Part shown: positions 43,191 to 54,552 of the stretch, one piece after another
Numbering within the stretch: position 1 is the first letter of the stretch
Layout of the letters: each line of letters opens with the position of its first letter
DNA from: Neodontobutis hainanensis
Lineage: Eukaryota; Chordata; Actinopteri; Gobiiformes; Odontobutidae
Length of the DNA: 64,000 nt
Direction of reading: 5' to 3'
NCBI GenBank assembly: GCA_024349245.1
Contig: JALDNG010000853.1
Span: forward strand, 62,001-126,000
Program-made: the position numbers and the translations under genes
The notes under the pieces: model-generated
The model's database searches: none
Seen by the model: only the letters and a program-made list of their open reading frames with translations
Told to the model about the DNA's origin: nothing

Positions 43191-43799
43191 GAGGAGGAGG
43201 AAGAAGGGTCTGTTTCTTCCACCTCCTCCTCTTCACCTGAACCATCTGATGAAGAGGAGGAAGATTGGGAGGAAGATTGGGATGATGATTATGATGAAAT
43301 AGACTCTGGTTACGAGAGCCTTTCTGATAATCAAGAGGATGATGAAGAGGAGCAAGACAATGACCAGCAGTTTCCTCCGGAGGAGTTTTGGGATGGCTGG
43401 CGCCAGAGAGACCCTCCTGCTGAAGCTGAAGAACAGGTGAGTCGGCCCCTGGCTCCCGTTGTTCAGCAACCGGCAGAGAGTCCTCCGGCGTTCATCCCTC
43501 TCCAGAGCATGCTTGAACATGTTTTCCGTCCTCCAACTCCTCCTCCTTCCTCCTCGGCCCCCAGCGGATCCACCAAACGGTTCTTGGATGAAGAGGACGC
43601 TGAGGTGCCTTCCTCCAAGAGGCCACGTCGACCAGCCCGAAGAAAGCACAGACGATCCTACTCCATCGACCTCTGCTGGGACGTCCTTCCCCAGTCGCTT
43701 TACTCGCTACTTCCACCCCCAACCGGACTCGGACGACTCGGACTCCGACTGACTTCATCTTTGATTTGGCAACAACAACGCCAATATTTTACAGCTTAA
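43096..43799 (+). CDS. Acidic nuclear-type protein of unknown function
   Basis: Open from the acceptor at 43094-43095 to TAA 43797-43799. Starts GLGPAGSADNPIYISSDEED, a hydrophobic-plus-acidic pattern like a SUMO-interaction motif, then long Glu/Asp runs, a Pro/Ser-rich part, and SSKRPRRPARRKHRR, a strong nuclear-localisation signal. An overlapping frame (43459-43752) ends DSDDSDSD-stop, so a shift after the NLS may give the true C-terminus. Internal GTGAGT sites (43159, 43437) allow splicing. I do not recognise the family. Confidence 0.5.
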
Positions 43800-43829
43800 A
43801 CTAGAGCAGATTTTTAAATTAGTAGGGTG

Positions 43830-44165
43830 TGTCTGTGTGTGATTTAAAAAAAACAAAAACAATATTAGATAACGCAAGAAATGCTATGTGGGATTTTTAT
43901 TAACATTGAAAACAAAAATAAATACAGTCAACCTACAAAAGAAGTGACTAAAGCTTGTACAAAAACTAATCTGAGATTAGGATTTCCTCCAAAGTACGCC
44001 TTGTACTTGTTTTGACGTTAAGTGAATATATGCTTTATTCCTCCCACACTGGAAGAACTGGTACTGTATAAGACATAATTATTAGAGAGAGAGGGTTGTC
44101 CACCAACTGGAGGGTCGATGGTGCGAGCCGCCCTTCTCTTTCTTGATATATTATTCCTAAAATTT
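43830..44165 (+). repeat. Shared 3' module with tRNA-like block, copy 1
   Basis: Related to 47225-47595: gatttcctccaaagtacgcc, cccacactggaagaactggt, ggttgtccaccaactggagg, and a gtgcgagcc end resembling the B-box side of a tRNA-like SINE. Similar accaactg-agggt pieces occur at 46900-46930 and 47835-47870. Confidence 0.55.
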
Positions 44166-44640
44166 AAATAAAGTAAGGAATACTGTTACTGCCCAAAAGA
44201 ATCGAACATATTTAAAAGAGGACACAGGAGGCAAAACAGTTAATTTCAAAAATAGTTTTTATTCATTTAGTTTTAAACTGTTAAGCTTTTGTTTTATCTT
44301 GATGTTTTTCTCTCTTTATGTAAATAAAAGAGAATCCAAAAACCCTCCCGTGCCCGAAAAAATAAAACAGGAAAGTAACAAAGAAAGGAGGACCTGGTGA
44401 ACCGGCAGAACATAAAGGAAGGAGTGACCCCGGGCCAACCCTGTACAGGGCCGTAGAAGCCGGTGCCAACTCCTCTACCACCCTACACAACACAACCCCT
44501 CATTACTAACCTGAACAAAATAAAGAACGATAACTCAGACAGCCGGTCCCATCAGGCCAAACAAAAACAAGGCTAGGCAAACAAGGACTGCAGAGGCATG
44601 GAGCAAGCCGGCTGCGCAGCTCCATGCCTCTGCGCAGCGG
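44166..44640. other. No gene recognised; contains a short hairpin
   Basis: GC-rich part of unknown origin next to the gypsy copy 2. GCAGAGGCATGGAGC (44590-44604) pairs with GCTCCATGCCTCTGC (44619-44633). Confidence 0.4.
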
Positions 44641-45772
44641 AAGCGAGGCAACAGCAGAAAAATTCCTACAAAACCCCTGTAAAACCAACCATGGCTAAGT
44701 AACGCCGAAGCTCAGTGCGACTAGTTGGAATAGGAAATGAGACAATACTCTCCACCTTGGCCTGCACCGGGCGCACACAACCACCACCAACCACTTTACC
44801 TAAGTAAGTCACAGTTGCTTGGGCAAATACACACTTTAATAAGTTCACTGTTAAGTTTGCCTCTTGAAGACGACCCAATACCACCTGAAGGTGTTAAATA
44901 TGCTTCACCCAGGAATCGAAACAAACTACCACATCGTCCCAGTAAGCCTCATAAAACGACAGACCCGACAGTCTAATCCTCATCAACCGCTGGAATGTTG
45001 CGGTGCATTTCACATGCCAAATGACATAACATTGTATTGAAAAAAATTATCTGGGGTTACAAAGGCTGAGACTTGTTTTGCACGCTCAGTGAGCGGCACC
45101 TGCCAGTAACCTTTCAACAGAACAGAACTTGGACACAAACGTAGCCCCACCCACTTGATCTACACAGTCCTCAATGCGAGGCAATGGAAAACAGTCCTGC
45201 TTCGTAACATTATTTACTTTCCTGTAGTCCGTGCAAAAACGATCTTCACCATTAGATTTTAACGCAAGCAAAACAGGGAGAGCTCCAAGGACTATAACTG
45301 AACTCTGCAATACCATGAGCTACCATCTACTCAACCTGCCGCTTAAGACGGAACGCTTTATCAGGACTGACTCGATAAGGGTGTTGTTTTATCGGCACAG
45401 TGTCACCAACAACAATGTCATGCATTAATATTGTGGTCTTGAAGGTACATCAGAAAACAATGACTTTGTCTCATTTAGCAAATCAATTAAATTCTCACGC
45501 TGCAAATTAGGAAGGTGTGCCAAGTATGCAGGCAAATCCCTCAATACCTCAGAGTTTAGCAGTTTTCCATGAGTCAGCGCCTCAGACAGAACCCTGCGTC
45601 CATCATCATCGTGCGTAACAGAGTTCTCACTGAACGGCGCCTCACCTGAAACTGTCTGTGTGACAAGACACGGAGCGGCCATTTCAGCACTGGACAGCGC
45701 CACACGGTCCCGTTCAGCCGCCACAGTAACGTCAACAGGTGGGGACAACATAAGGCTTCGACATGTTAACAT
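44640..45772 (-). pseudogene. Gypsy copy 2 linker and reverse transcriptase
   Basis: 45425-45772 ends in NLIDLLNETKSLFSDVPSR, the pre-RT linker. 45086-45316 reads RFCTDYRKVNNVTKQDCFPL and PRIEDCVDQVGGATFVSKF, RT blocks 1-2. 44666-44884 reads ANLTVNLLKCVFAQATVTYL and RTELRRYLAMVGF, the thumb region. The YxDD segment near 44900 is damaged (only GMVHVMPNDI-like remnants). Confidence 0.75.
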
Positions 45773-46102
45773 GGCACAAAGCGAGACCTCGGGCGTCTGT
45801 CAGGCGTGATTATAAGATAGTCCCGATCACTAATCTTTTCTGAATGGCATAGGGTCCACAATACCGAGCCTGTACACTTGAGCCAGGTATAGGTAACAAA
45901 ATCAAGACTTTATCACCAGATTTAAACTCTCTGACTTTAGCTTTTCTGTCAGTCTCAGTTCGAAGTTACTCACAAAATCAAGCAGATTTTGTTCTGACTT
46001 CGCATAACAACTGGTCTTTTAACAACTTCACAGAGCCACGGACAGTGTGTGCAAACACCAACTCCGACGGACTAAAACCCAGCGACTCTTTAACCACCTC
46101 CC

Positions 46103-46717
46103 TTACAGCAAACATTTGTAAATGCACCCCTCATCCCAGTCTTTCTCTAACTCCAGACAAAGCGTCTGAAGCATAGTCTTGAGCGTCTGATGAAAACGCT
46201 CCAGTGCGCCTTGACTTTCAGGGTGATAGTCGCTAGAGTGGCAGTGCTGATTGTCAAGCTGTTTCAAGACTTGCGCAAACACCTTAGACATAAAGTTTGA
46301 GCCCTTGTCAGTTTGCACAACTCGAGGTAACCCAAACAAAGAAAAACTTGGTCAGCGCCTTCACAACAACAGGAGTAGTGATTTTACGCACTGGAAAGAC
46401 TTCTGGAAAGCGAGTGGCTGCGCACATGACAATTATTAGGAACTTATTTCCCAACTTAGTTCGAGGCAGCGGACCCACACAGTCCACCAGAACACTCTCA
46501 AAAGGTTCACACACAACCAGTATCAGATACAGAGGAGCGGGAGGAATTGTCTGATTTGATTTCCCAGATACTTGGCACCAATGACAGGATTTAGTGTGAC
46601 TCGTGACATCCCCTTCAGACCGGGCCAAAAACAATGACGCAGAATGCGATTGTATGTTTTCTTATTGCCAAGATGACCAGCTAATGGATTGTCATGTGCC
46701 AGCTTTAAAATCTTCAC
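46103..46717 (-). pseudogene. Gypsy copy 2 integrase
   Basis: Finger: AHDNPLAGHLGNKKTYNRIL then SCHWCQVSGKSNQTIPPA. Core: FESVLVDCVGPLPRTKLGNK, VVQTDKGSNFMSKVF, YHPESQGALERFHQTLK, so all three acidic catalytic residues (D, D, E) are present, although the frame breaks near 46600 and 46340. Closely similar to copy 1 (33566-32756), which lost the Glu region. Confidence 0.8.
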
Positions 46718-46859
46718 GCTTCAACAAATACTATGTAGGAATTAGGAGGAGCTCTAGAAACAAAACCAATTCAGCAAATCTTGTAGATAATGCTTTAAAA
46801 AGCTTTAAATCAGCAGGACTTTTACCCAGGAATTACTCTGACTATGGTGTTGCCTAAAT

Positions 46860-48100
46860 AAGTTAAATATAAGTTCCTAAGGGGCATGACCCAGGAGGTC
46901 GAGGGGTCGTGCACTAACTGGAGGGTTGTAATGTGACCCTCGCTCCTCTGGCTCATGTTGTATTCAGTAATCGTATCCATTTAAAAATCAAATCGTCTAA
47001 ATATTGTGCTGGAATTCCATTATAATTGAATTTGAACATAAAACAAAGTTAGTAAATCCTCTAAAGTACTGGTTAAAGATTGTTTAAAACCAGAAAGTGG
47101 GGTTTGACTCAAATAGTTATTTTCTTTACATAATATTTTTAACATATTATTCTCAGTAACTCTCAGCTCTATGTTTGTCATTGTCGCCAGTATTTTACAT
47201 TTTTATCTTTCTATTAATATTAGTGTGAGTGTGTGTGTCAAGAAAAACAAACAACCAGAAAAACTAAACAAAATAGAAGCTAAAGCAAGGAAAGTGATGT
47301 AGTATTTCATCAAATTAACATTAAAAATAATAATTAAAAACAATACAGTTAATCTAGACGAGTTAATCTGAGAAACTAAACCTGATGGTTCAGTTTTCCC
47401 AAGATTTCCTCCAAAACACGCCTTGCACTTGTTTAAAAGTTAAAATAAATATACACTTCATTCGTCCCACACTGGGAAGAACTGGTACAGTATAAGGCAG
47501 GTCATGAGTAAAGGGGTTGTCCATCAACTGGAGGGTTGATGGTGCGATGCTCACTTCCCCGTTCATGATAAATGATTATGTCAGGAAGTATTGTAATGCT
47601 ACACAAGTGGGTAAAGACCGAGACAGTTCTTTCCAGAAGAGTTCTCTTGACTCCACTTAAACTGTGGAGAACATATTTAGAAAGAACTCTTAGTCCAAAG
47701 TAAATAGTGTAGTGAGAAGTGTAGCAATGGTTCAGGGGTAGAGTGGGTGATCTGTCAAAGATCACAACATGTCCCTCTCATGTTGTGTAAGTTAAGTTCT
47801 AAGTTTTAGAGGCAGCAGTGTCAGGAGCTAGAGCAGATGGTCCACTAACTGAAGGGTGGCTGGTGCAATCCCCAGCTCTTCTCTTTATGTTTTTAAAGCT
47901 AAAGGTAAGAAATGTCTTTAGATTTCTATCAACAATGTTATTTATTTCTTTTTGACGGGAAGTCTCACTCCAGATTTGTCTTCTTTTCACATAAAAGTCT
48001 GTGACAGATAAAAGAAAGGTATCCAGTAAAATGAACAGCGCTGGATATAGTCACATTGTTATATTTTATACTGTCTAATGAATTATTTCTGTGGTTTTAT
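46860..48100. other. No gene recognised; tRNA-like/SINE modules
   Basis: Contains the second copy of the 43830-44165 module at 47225-47595 and two shorter related pieces (46895-46960, 47815-47880). Confidence 0.45.
47225..47595 (+). repeat. Shared 3' module with tRNA-like block, copy 2
   Basis: Homologous in order to 43830-44165 (aagatttcctccaaaacacg, cccacactgggaagaactgg, ggttgtccatcaactggagg). The two copies flank the gypsy copy 2, as if a larger unit had been duplicated before that insertion or a dispersed element lies on both sides. Confidence 0.55.
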
Positions 48101-48109
48101 TTTTCTTCA

Positions 48110-48780
48110 GAGATGGCTGCTTGCCTCACAGGTGTAACCTGTCCCGGTAAGTCTTGATCTGTAAATAATACCTAACTGTTTAATTCATATAAAAATATTT
48201 TTTGACATTAATATATGCACTTTTAGCATCCAGAAACCGAGAAGAAGTCTAATCCTGCCAGAGTGTGACCTGTCCCCAACATGATCCAGTTCAGGAGAAG
48301 AGAATAAAAGCCAGCAGAGTCCTGAGCCCCAACACAAGTGAGAAGTCCTTCTACCTCTAATCTAGTATCTCAGCTGTTGCACTGAAGTAACAGTTTGAAC
48401 AGACATGCCTCTTGTTTTCTGTAGGAAACCTAAACATGCATTTTCTGATGACATCCTTGTCTGCTAAAGCCGGAAGAACCCAGATCCTCAGAAACTGTTG
48501 TGGTAAGAAAAAACTATATTGTATTTTTCTCTTGTGCTCCTGCAGCAAAAGGCTATCCACTAATAAATGTTTTGTTGTCATTGCAAAGGAAGGCTGCAGC
48601 ACTGGGAAGGGTCCCGTGAAGCCAGTGGAAGAAGCCCACTCTTCTTCACATCAAGACTAACAAACAGTGCATCAGTGACTCCAGATGATACAACAGCACA
48701 AATGGCCTTTGATGAAGAGATGAAGCAAGAATGACTTGAAAACCAAACTGAATATTGTATTTATTAAATAAATGACATTT
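48110..48780 (+). pseudogene. Small multi-exon transcript-like unit, unrecognised
   Basis: Exon-like blocks with GT-AG ends: about 48111-48147 (ATGGCTGCTTGCCTCACAGG..., donor GTAAGT 48148), 48226-48340, 48423-48502 (donor GTAAGA), 48545-48660, then AATAAA at 48766. The frames are short (for example MAACLTGVTCP) and meet stops when joined. Likely the 3' part of a decayed gene or a noncoding transcript. Confidence 0.35.
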
Positions 48781-48884
48781 TTACAAGTACAATCATTTTG
48801 TACTTATTTATAAAATCATTTCTGTTTAGGGCTTTTAGTAAACATTGTCTCGCTACTTAAATATATTTAAATGTTGCCGGAGCT

Positions 48885-49670
48885 ATAAGACATCATTGAT
48901 TAGATTATTTATGTGGCTTAAACCGTGAACACCACTGACAGAACCACACAAACCTTTCTGCTCAAAGAAGATTATTTCAAAAACAATGATTGAGCAATGA
49001 TGAATACTGCTAGAAAAAAAGCTATTACAAGAAATTGTGAGATAGTGGAAACAACAACAAAGCAAAACTGGCACAGAGGTCAAGACTTCAATAAGAATTG
49101 TTGGACGAAACAAATACACATTTAAGGCTACACAAGTTCATTCTTTAACAAGACAAAAACTGAATATGTTTTATGGGTAATTATGTGCTTCACAGGCATT
49201 TTTGCCTTAAATATAAAAATACAATGAAACAAAGTGACAAAATGTCTTGCTTGAGATACTTTTTTAAACAGTAAAGAATGACTTTCTTGCTTTTGGGTTT
49301 GACCTCTGGAGGTTTGGGGTTCAAACATGGCCTAGACCTGGTCCGATCAGAAGTACGGCTCATCTCAGGATCCGAGCGAACACCCTGGGCAGAGATGGAC
49401 TTTGCTCGAGTGGAGAGGGACCAATCCTCCAGCAGGTTAGGCTGGGGGTAGGACCTCATGGCGTCTGTAATGTGTGCTGCTTCCTAACATGGGGAGGTGG
49501 ATGTGGTCATTACCGAGGTAGCAGCTGCAGTGGGACAAGACAGAGCCATGTGGCGGGACTGCCTCCACGGCGCTCTGAAAGGTTTTAAGGATACAGTCGC
49601 TTTTAAACTTTTCCTTCTTCTGCCGGGATTCCACATTCTTCAGATGTTGTCCATTTTTATCTGTTTTCTT
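48885..49670 (-). other. Exon-like frames next to the duplication edge
   Basis: Minus 49190-49459 reads MRSYPQPNLLEDWSLSTRAK and RTRSRPCLNPKPPEVKPKSK, and 49437-49634 reads KFKSDCILKTFQSAVEAVPP. They have ordinary protein composition but I know no family. The segmental duplication starts right after, at 49674. Confidence 0.3.
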
Positions 49671-50327
49671 GTGTGTGCTAGTCCCTCACAGAAAGAAAAG
49701 TCACATTGATTACAGCTGTAACATGTCACTGACGTCTCTATAAGTCAATTAAATATGACTCACCTGTACCAACCCTGTCCTGTCACGGTCAAGTCTCTGA
49801 ATCAGCTCCTCTATCTGGTACCGATCCTATTTTTGTTTTTTCAAAGTGTTTTTATTGTTTTAAATGTACATAACACAAACAAACCAACAAACATTCTCTT
49901 ATGTTATACAAGGCATCACTATCCACCAGCCTCACACTTTGCAGACATTATCTCACATATCCCCTTTAGCAGATTTGCATCCAAAGTTATCTAAAGCATA
50001 CTGAGAATGAATACAGAACACAACAAAACAAAACAAACAAACAAACAAAAAAGATATATTTATACTCTATTAATAAAAAAAGGGGGAAGGGAGATGAAAA
50101 CCTAATTTTGTTTTAATCTAAAGAATTAGCATCAAATGCATTTTCATAATAATCCAAGAAAGGTTGCCATACATTCTGGAATCTTTCTGCTGAGTTTTGG
50201 ACTGTAGTTCTTAACTTTTCAAGCTGGACGAAGGACATAATTTCGCACACACAACGTGAGTGTTTTGGAGGTGAGGGAGATTTCTAAATTGTAAGAATTA
50301 GTCGTGCTAACAGTGTAGAAAATGCTA

Positions 50328-50663
50328 TTAATTGAGATTGGCCTCTTGAGACCCAACTTTAGTGTGTACCACCCCAAATATTGCAACGATAGGATCTGGA
50401 TCAATATTCTTTTTACAAATGTCAGTGAATGTATTAAATAACTCAGACCAGAATATTCCTATGCTTGGACATGACCAGAACATGTGAGCCAAAGAAGCAG
50501 GGGCTTGGTGACTACGCGTACAGTTGGGATCAACATTAGGATATATTTTGGCCAGTTTGGTCCTAGAGAGGTGCAGGCGATTAAATACTTTGAATTGTAT
50601 CAACCTGTGCCTAACACAGATAGACCATGTGTATATTTTAGTAACAAGACTATTTAGAAACAT
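50328..50663 (-). pseudogene. L1-type LINE ORF2 C-terminal fragment (copy B)
   Basis: Same as 22391-22726 with a few changes (for example NVDPNCTRSHQAPASLAHMF). Copy B also keeps the extra stretch at 50283-50322, and the next minus frame (50219-50404) continues through it. Confidence 0.65.
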
Positions 50664-51924
50664 TACTCAATATCCCTGTGTCCATGGAATTAAAAAAAAA
50701 AAAATAGGAAATCAAGTTATCAGTACTTTTAAAGCGTATGTTAGAAAACGATTCTGAGTGAAACATGAAAAACAAAGTAGACATAAATTATTGCATATAA
50801 AGAAAAGTAAAATAATATATAAATAATTACATAGATATATAATAACACTAGGCCTGCTTTAAAACAGTCAAATGATCCATACTTGTTTCCTACATATATT
50901 AGAAGACAGTTCTCAAAGGTAAAAAAATAAATAAATAGAATGAAATAAAAATAAAATAACATATGCAACTAGACATCAGTACGCCCACTGTCCAATGTCC
51001 TGAACTGAGCCAATGTCCCATGACATTACACTGCAGCAAAATTGATCCCCAACAACAGTTGGTTCACTCCAATACTCTGGTACCCATCCTAAAGTAGTGT
51101 TGATTGCTGTTAACGAAAACAAGTATTAAAGACACATTCAGGCTTGCTTTTAATTACTATATGAATTCTGTATGTCTTTGGGTAGTGCTGTTGACAAAAA
51201 AGTAAGAAACACATACATAAAATATCATGAAATTGATTCTAAATGCTAAGATGAAAAATGGCAAACCTGCAAAGCCTTTCTGAATTCAAGAACTGGAACT
51301 TGCATTGTGCCATCTTTGTCAATGTTTCAGAAGAAATCCCAGAGTCGCAACATGCACTCATCTAAATAATCCTTAAAAACATTTAAAGAAGATATATTTA
51401 TTTAGTTATTATCCAAAATCACAGAGGCTAGTTCATCTGGTAGTAGCTGTTGTTGAACATGTAGAGCAGTGGGATTGGGAGGGACAGTGGGGGGTTCTCC
51501 CATTCTTATTTTGTGGGTTGCAGTCTTCAACTTCCTCGAATGAAGAAGAAGTCTGCTGGCTACAGAGCCTTTTCTTATAGAGCCCCATTTTTATGGAATG
51601 GGCTCGGTGGAAGTGCAGCGAGCTGACTCTGTTGAGGTTTTCAAAACATACTTATTTCACCAAACGCATGGAGACTGACTCATCATAGGGTTAGGTTTAC
51701 ACTGGCTGTAGCTGTAGGTACACACTCAACCGCTCATATTATTATTACATCTGCCTAGTTTTCAGTAGTATTTAGCACTTTTTCTCCTTTCTACCTCCTC
51801 CTAGGGTGGACGCAAACCTCTCATCTGCTGGGTGATGTGTACCCCCATCCCCGGACTCTGCTCCAGCACGAGGACCCCAGCTCATCTTTCATCTACCTTG
51901 ATGTTGGCTGAGGTCCCATCCACC

Positions 51925-51926
<2 letters not shown>

Positions 51927-52002
<76 letters not shown>
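51927..52002. repeat. (AC)n microsatellite (copy B)
   Basis: About 38 AC units, paralogous to 23993-24075. Confidence 0.95.
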
Positions 52003-52005
<3 letters not shown>

Positions 52006-53494
52006 ACTCCTCAACTCAATAAGAATGTCTTTGATGTATTCCTCTAGAATGATCGAACACTGCCCTCTTTTGGTTAAGCAGAGTAACGACTCTGCTTCGA
52101 ATTTGAAGACCATCTTCATGTTATGTGCATTAAAAGTGTGCATTAAAGTCTATCGTAGTTAATGTGTACTCTTCATATTGTTCCTTACAAGATCTTGAGT
52201 GATAACAATATAAAAGACTTCTTTCTTCATCACCTTTACAGCTGTCTGTGTAATAAAATGAATTATTCTATGTTTTCAGGTCAAGCATGGAATGTATGAA
52301 TAATGTGCATGTCTTTGGTATTAACAAAATCGTAAAAACATTTCCTATGCCTTTATGCTACAATGCAAAAGCAATATGGTTTTTAAATGTGTTTAATTTC
52401 TGTTATTTGGTGGAGCAGAGAAGTTTATTCCCAAATGCTAAACTTTAGTAAAAACTCCCCTTTTACCAAACATGCCTCTTTTCGGCCAGTACAAAAAGTT
52501 GTGCGCGCCGGAAATCTAGCTCTGCTTCTTGTTATCTCGCCTCTTCTACTTGGTCGCTCTTCTCGCCTCGTCTCGTGTCTTCTTCTCTTAAGCTTGTTTC
52601 TACGCTCTTGCGTATCTTCTTAAATCTCCGCTATTTAATTTACTTTCCGTCCCTTTCAAGCTTCTAACCCGCAGCACAAACCGTGCAAACGTGAATTTTT
52701 CATCTTTTTAAAGACTCAACGCATTGATTTTGTTTTGAAAAACTTTCCTGCTGGACGAATTTTTGTAGTCCTTATTCTTTAAAAGAGTGCGCTAAGCAAA
52801 GATAGCCCTCGTTAATCGAGGAAAGACAAATTTTAAGCCTCTTCAGCGAACCTTTTTGTCAAAGATGTTAACCTCTACTGCTGGTAAAGGCCTTTCACTC
52901 AAAGACAATAACAGAACGCCTTTCTTTCCCCTGTGGGATCAGTTGTACCACGTGACACCATCTGGTTGCTTGGAAACCATCAGCTGTAGGACCCGCGTGG
53001 AAAGTTCTAAAGCGGACCTTTGGACCTTTCCTTCCCGGACAGCTGAGCGCCACCGAACGACAAGAGTGAGTTGAACACGTGACACTGACGTTTGGTGTGA
53101 TAACACTGTATAATTGTCTTTATAAGGCCCAGCAGAACCTTTTCCCCTACGCCATTCAAAAGCCGTCAATAGTCCTTTTAATTAAGCCGTCTAACCGTCC
53201 CCTTTACCCTCCGTAACAACTCCAAGTAAATAGCATAAAACAATGGTTAAACTTACTTTATTCCACCAAAGGTTCTAACAAGTTGTTCCATGTCAATCAT
53301 TGTTTTGTGTTAATTACCCTCATCATTTGTCCCTAATTATTCCTTTGTGTCATTTCCCCTGTCATTATTCATTGTTAAACTTGTATAATCTTCAACAAAA
53401 CCCCCAAAAGACATTAAAGGTTTCTTTGTTTATATTAAGAAATGTTCAAAAACAAGGAAGAATTTGCTTCCTTTAGATTTAGACTTATTAACAT

Positions 53495-54548
53495 TGTTGC
53501 GGCAAACTGCCCGTTACCCCGCCTTCTCTCATTAGTACCAGGTGAAACTAATCCGAAATATGTGGCGCGTGCCTGGGCTAGATAAAGCAGCGCACCGGGT
53601 TTAAATTACGGTATACACAGGAACACTGACGCTCTGAAGCGAGCAGTGCTGACTCGAAGAAAAATAGTTTCAAGCTTGACATCACTGTGTGGGAGCAGGT
53701 ACTCACCAAGGAACTCTGAAGTGACAGCCGGTGAGTTGAAGCGCTGATTGTTAAAGAGAGCTGCGTGTTTCCTGCATGCTGAAAGAGTAACCGCTATCAA
53801 AGTAAATGTATCATTCAATGGCACTCTGTAGATCGCGCTGTTGAGTTGAGTAGTGTCTTTAATTCATGAAGGGGTTAGAGTTGGGAAAAAATGTCTTTCT
53901 ATGGTATATATTTGTTTAACTATTTCATTTACCTTTTGTTATTTCACGATTTGGGTTGTTTAGATACTTTTAAATACTATAAAATATTGCTTAGAAAAAT
54001 TGTGTATACATGAATTAAAATTCTCTGACTATATGATTAAAAAGTAAATTGTTTGATTAAATGGCAAATATGGTTAAAAGCACAGGTTAGTTCATAGTCT
54101 CGTCTCTGTGTTGAAATCCAGTAAATTAAGCTACACATGTGGTTTAAGTTAATATTTTCAAATGTAAAGCTAATAAAAATTAAATGCGTTATTGAGCTGG
54201 GTAAAATCTTACCAGCTTTAATGTGAGATTTAACAACTGCAATATAGTAGGTGAAAATTCATGGTTCATTAACTTAAGCTATTGATAGTTGGGGAAAGAA
54301 AAGCTAAAATTGAGTCATGTTAATCTGTTAAATTATGCATTGTGTTGGGTTTGTTGGTAATTTACAATGGTTGTATGTTTGTATCTTTAAAGGTTTTCAC
54401 CTATATAGCAAATGCTACAAGCCAATAAATGGATGAAAGAAATTCCCAAGGCCTATTCATTGAGTGGAATCCAGTTTAATTTCTTCAAATGGTGAAACCT
54501 ATCTTTTTCAAGTGTGGGAGAACGCACAGTTAGAGAAAACACTTGACA
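53495..54548 (+). repeat. BEL 5' LTR (1054 bp)
   Basis: TG...CA ends. Differs from the 3' LTR at roughly ten places by eye, several being one-base indels, so the insertion is young. Near its start lies an antisense copy of a gag leader segment (53667-53735). ctagataaagc near 53578 is a weak TATA candidate. Confidence 0.9.
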
Positions 54549-54552
54549 GTGA

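Larger units (their letters stand above)
44640..46717 (-). mobile_element. Gmr1-like Ty3/gypsy retrotransposon, copy 2 (no LTRs seen)
   Basis: Minus order: integrase finger (46610-46717), integrase core (46103-46634), linker (45425-45772), RT (44640-45316). Integrase again precedes RT. Gag and protease are cut off at about 46717, and RT ends near 44640 without RNase H. Several stops and shifts. Confidence 0.75.

Noticed and set aside
41800..43800. Acidic gene plus nearby piggyBac remnant as a Teratorn-like herpesvirus-piggyBac fusion
   Set aside because: No herpesvirus-type gene is recognisable, and an acidic low-complexity protein is not evidence for one.
53606..53824. Minus frame in the BEL LTR beginning with Met (also 60168-60392)
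   Set aside because: Its only protein-like part is the antisense copy of the gag start; the rest is LTR sequence, so it is treated as an inverted repeat and not a gene.
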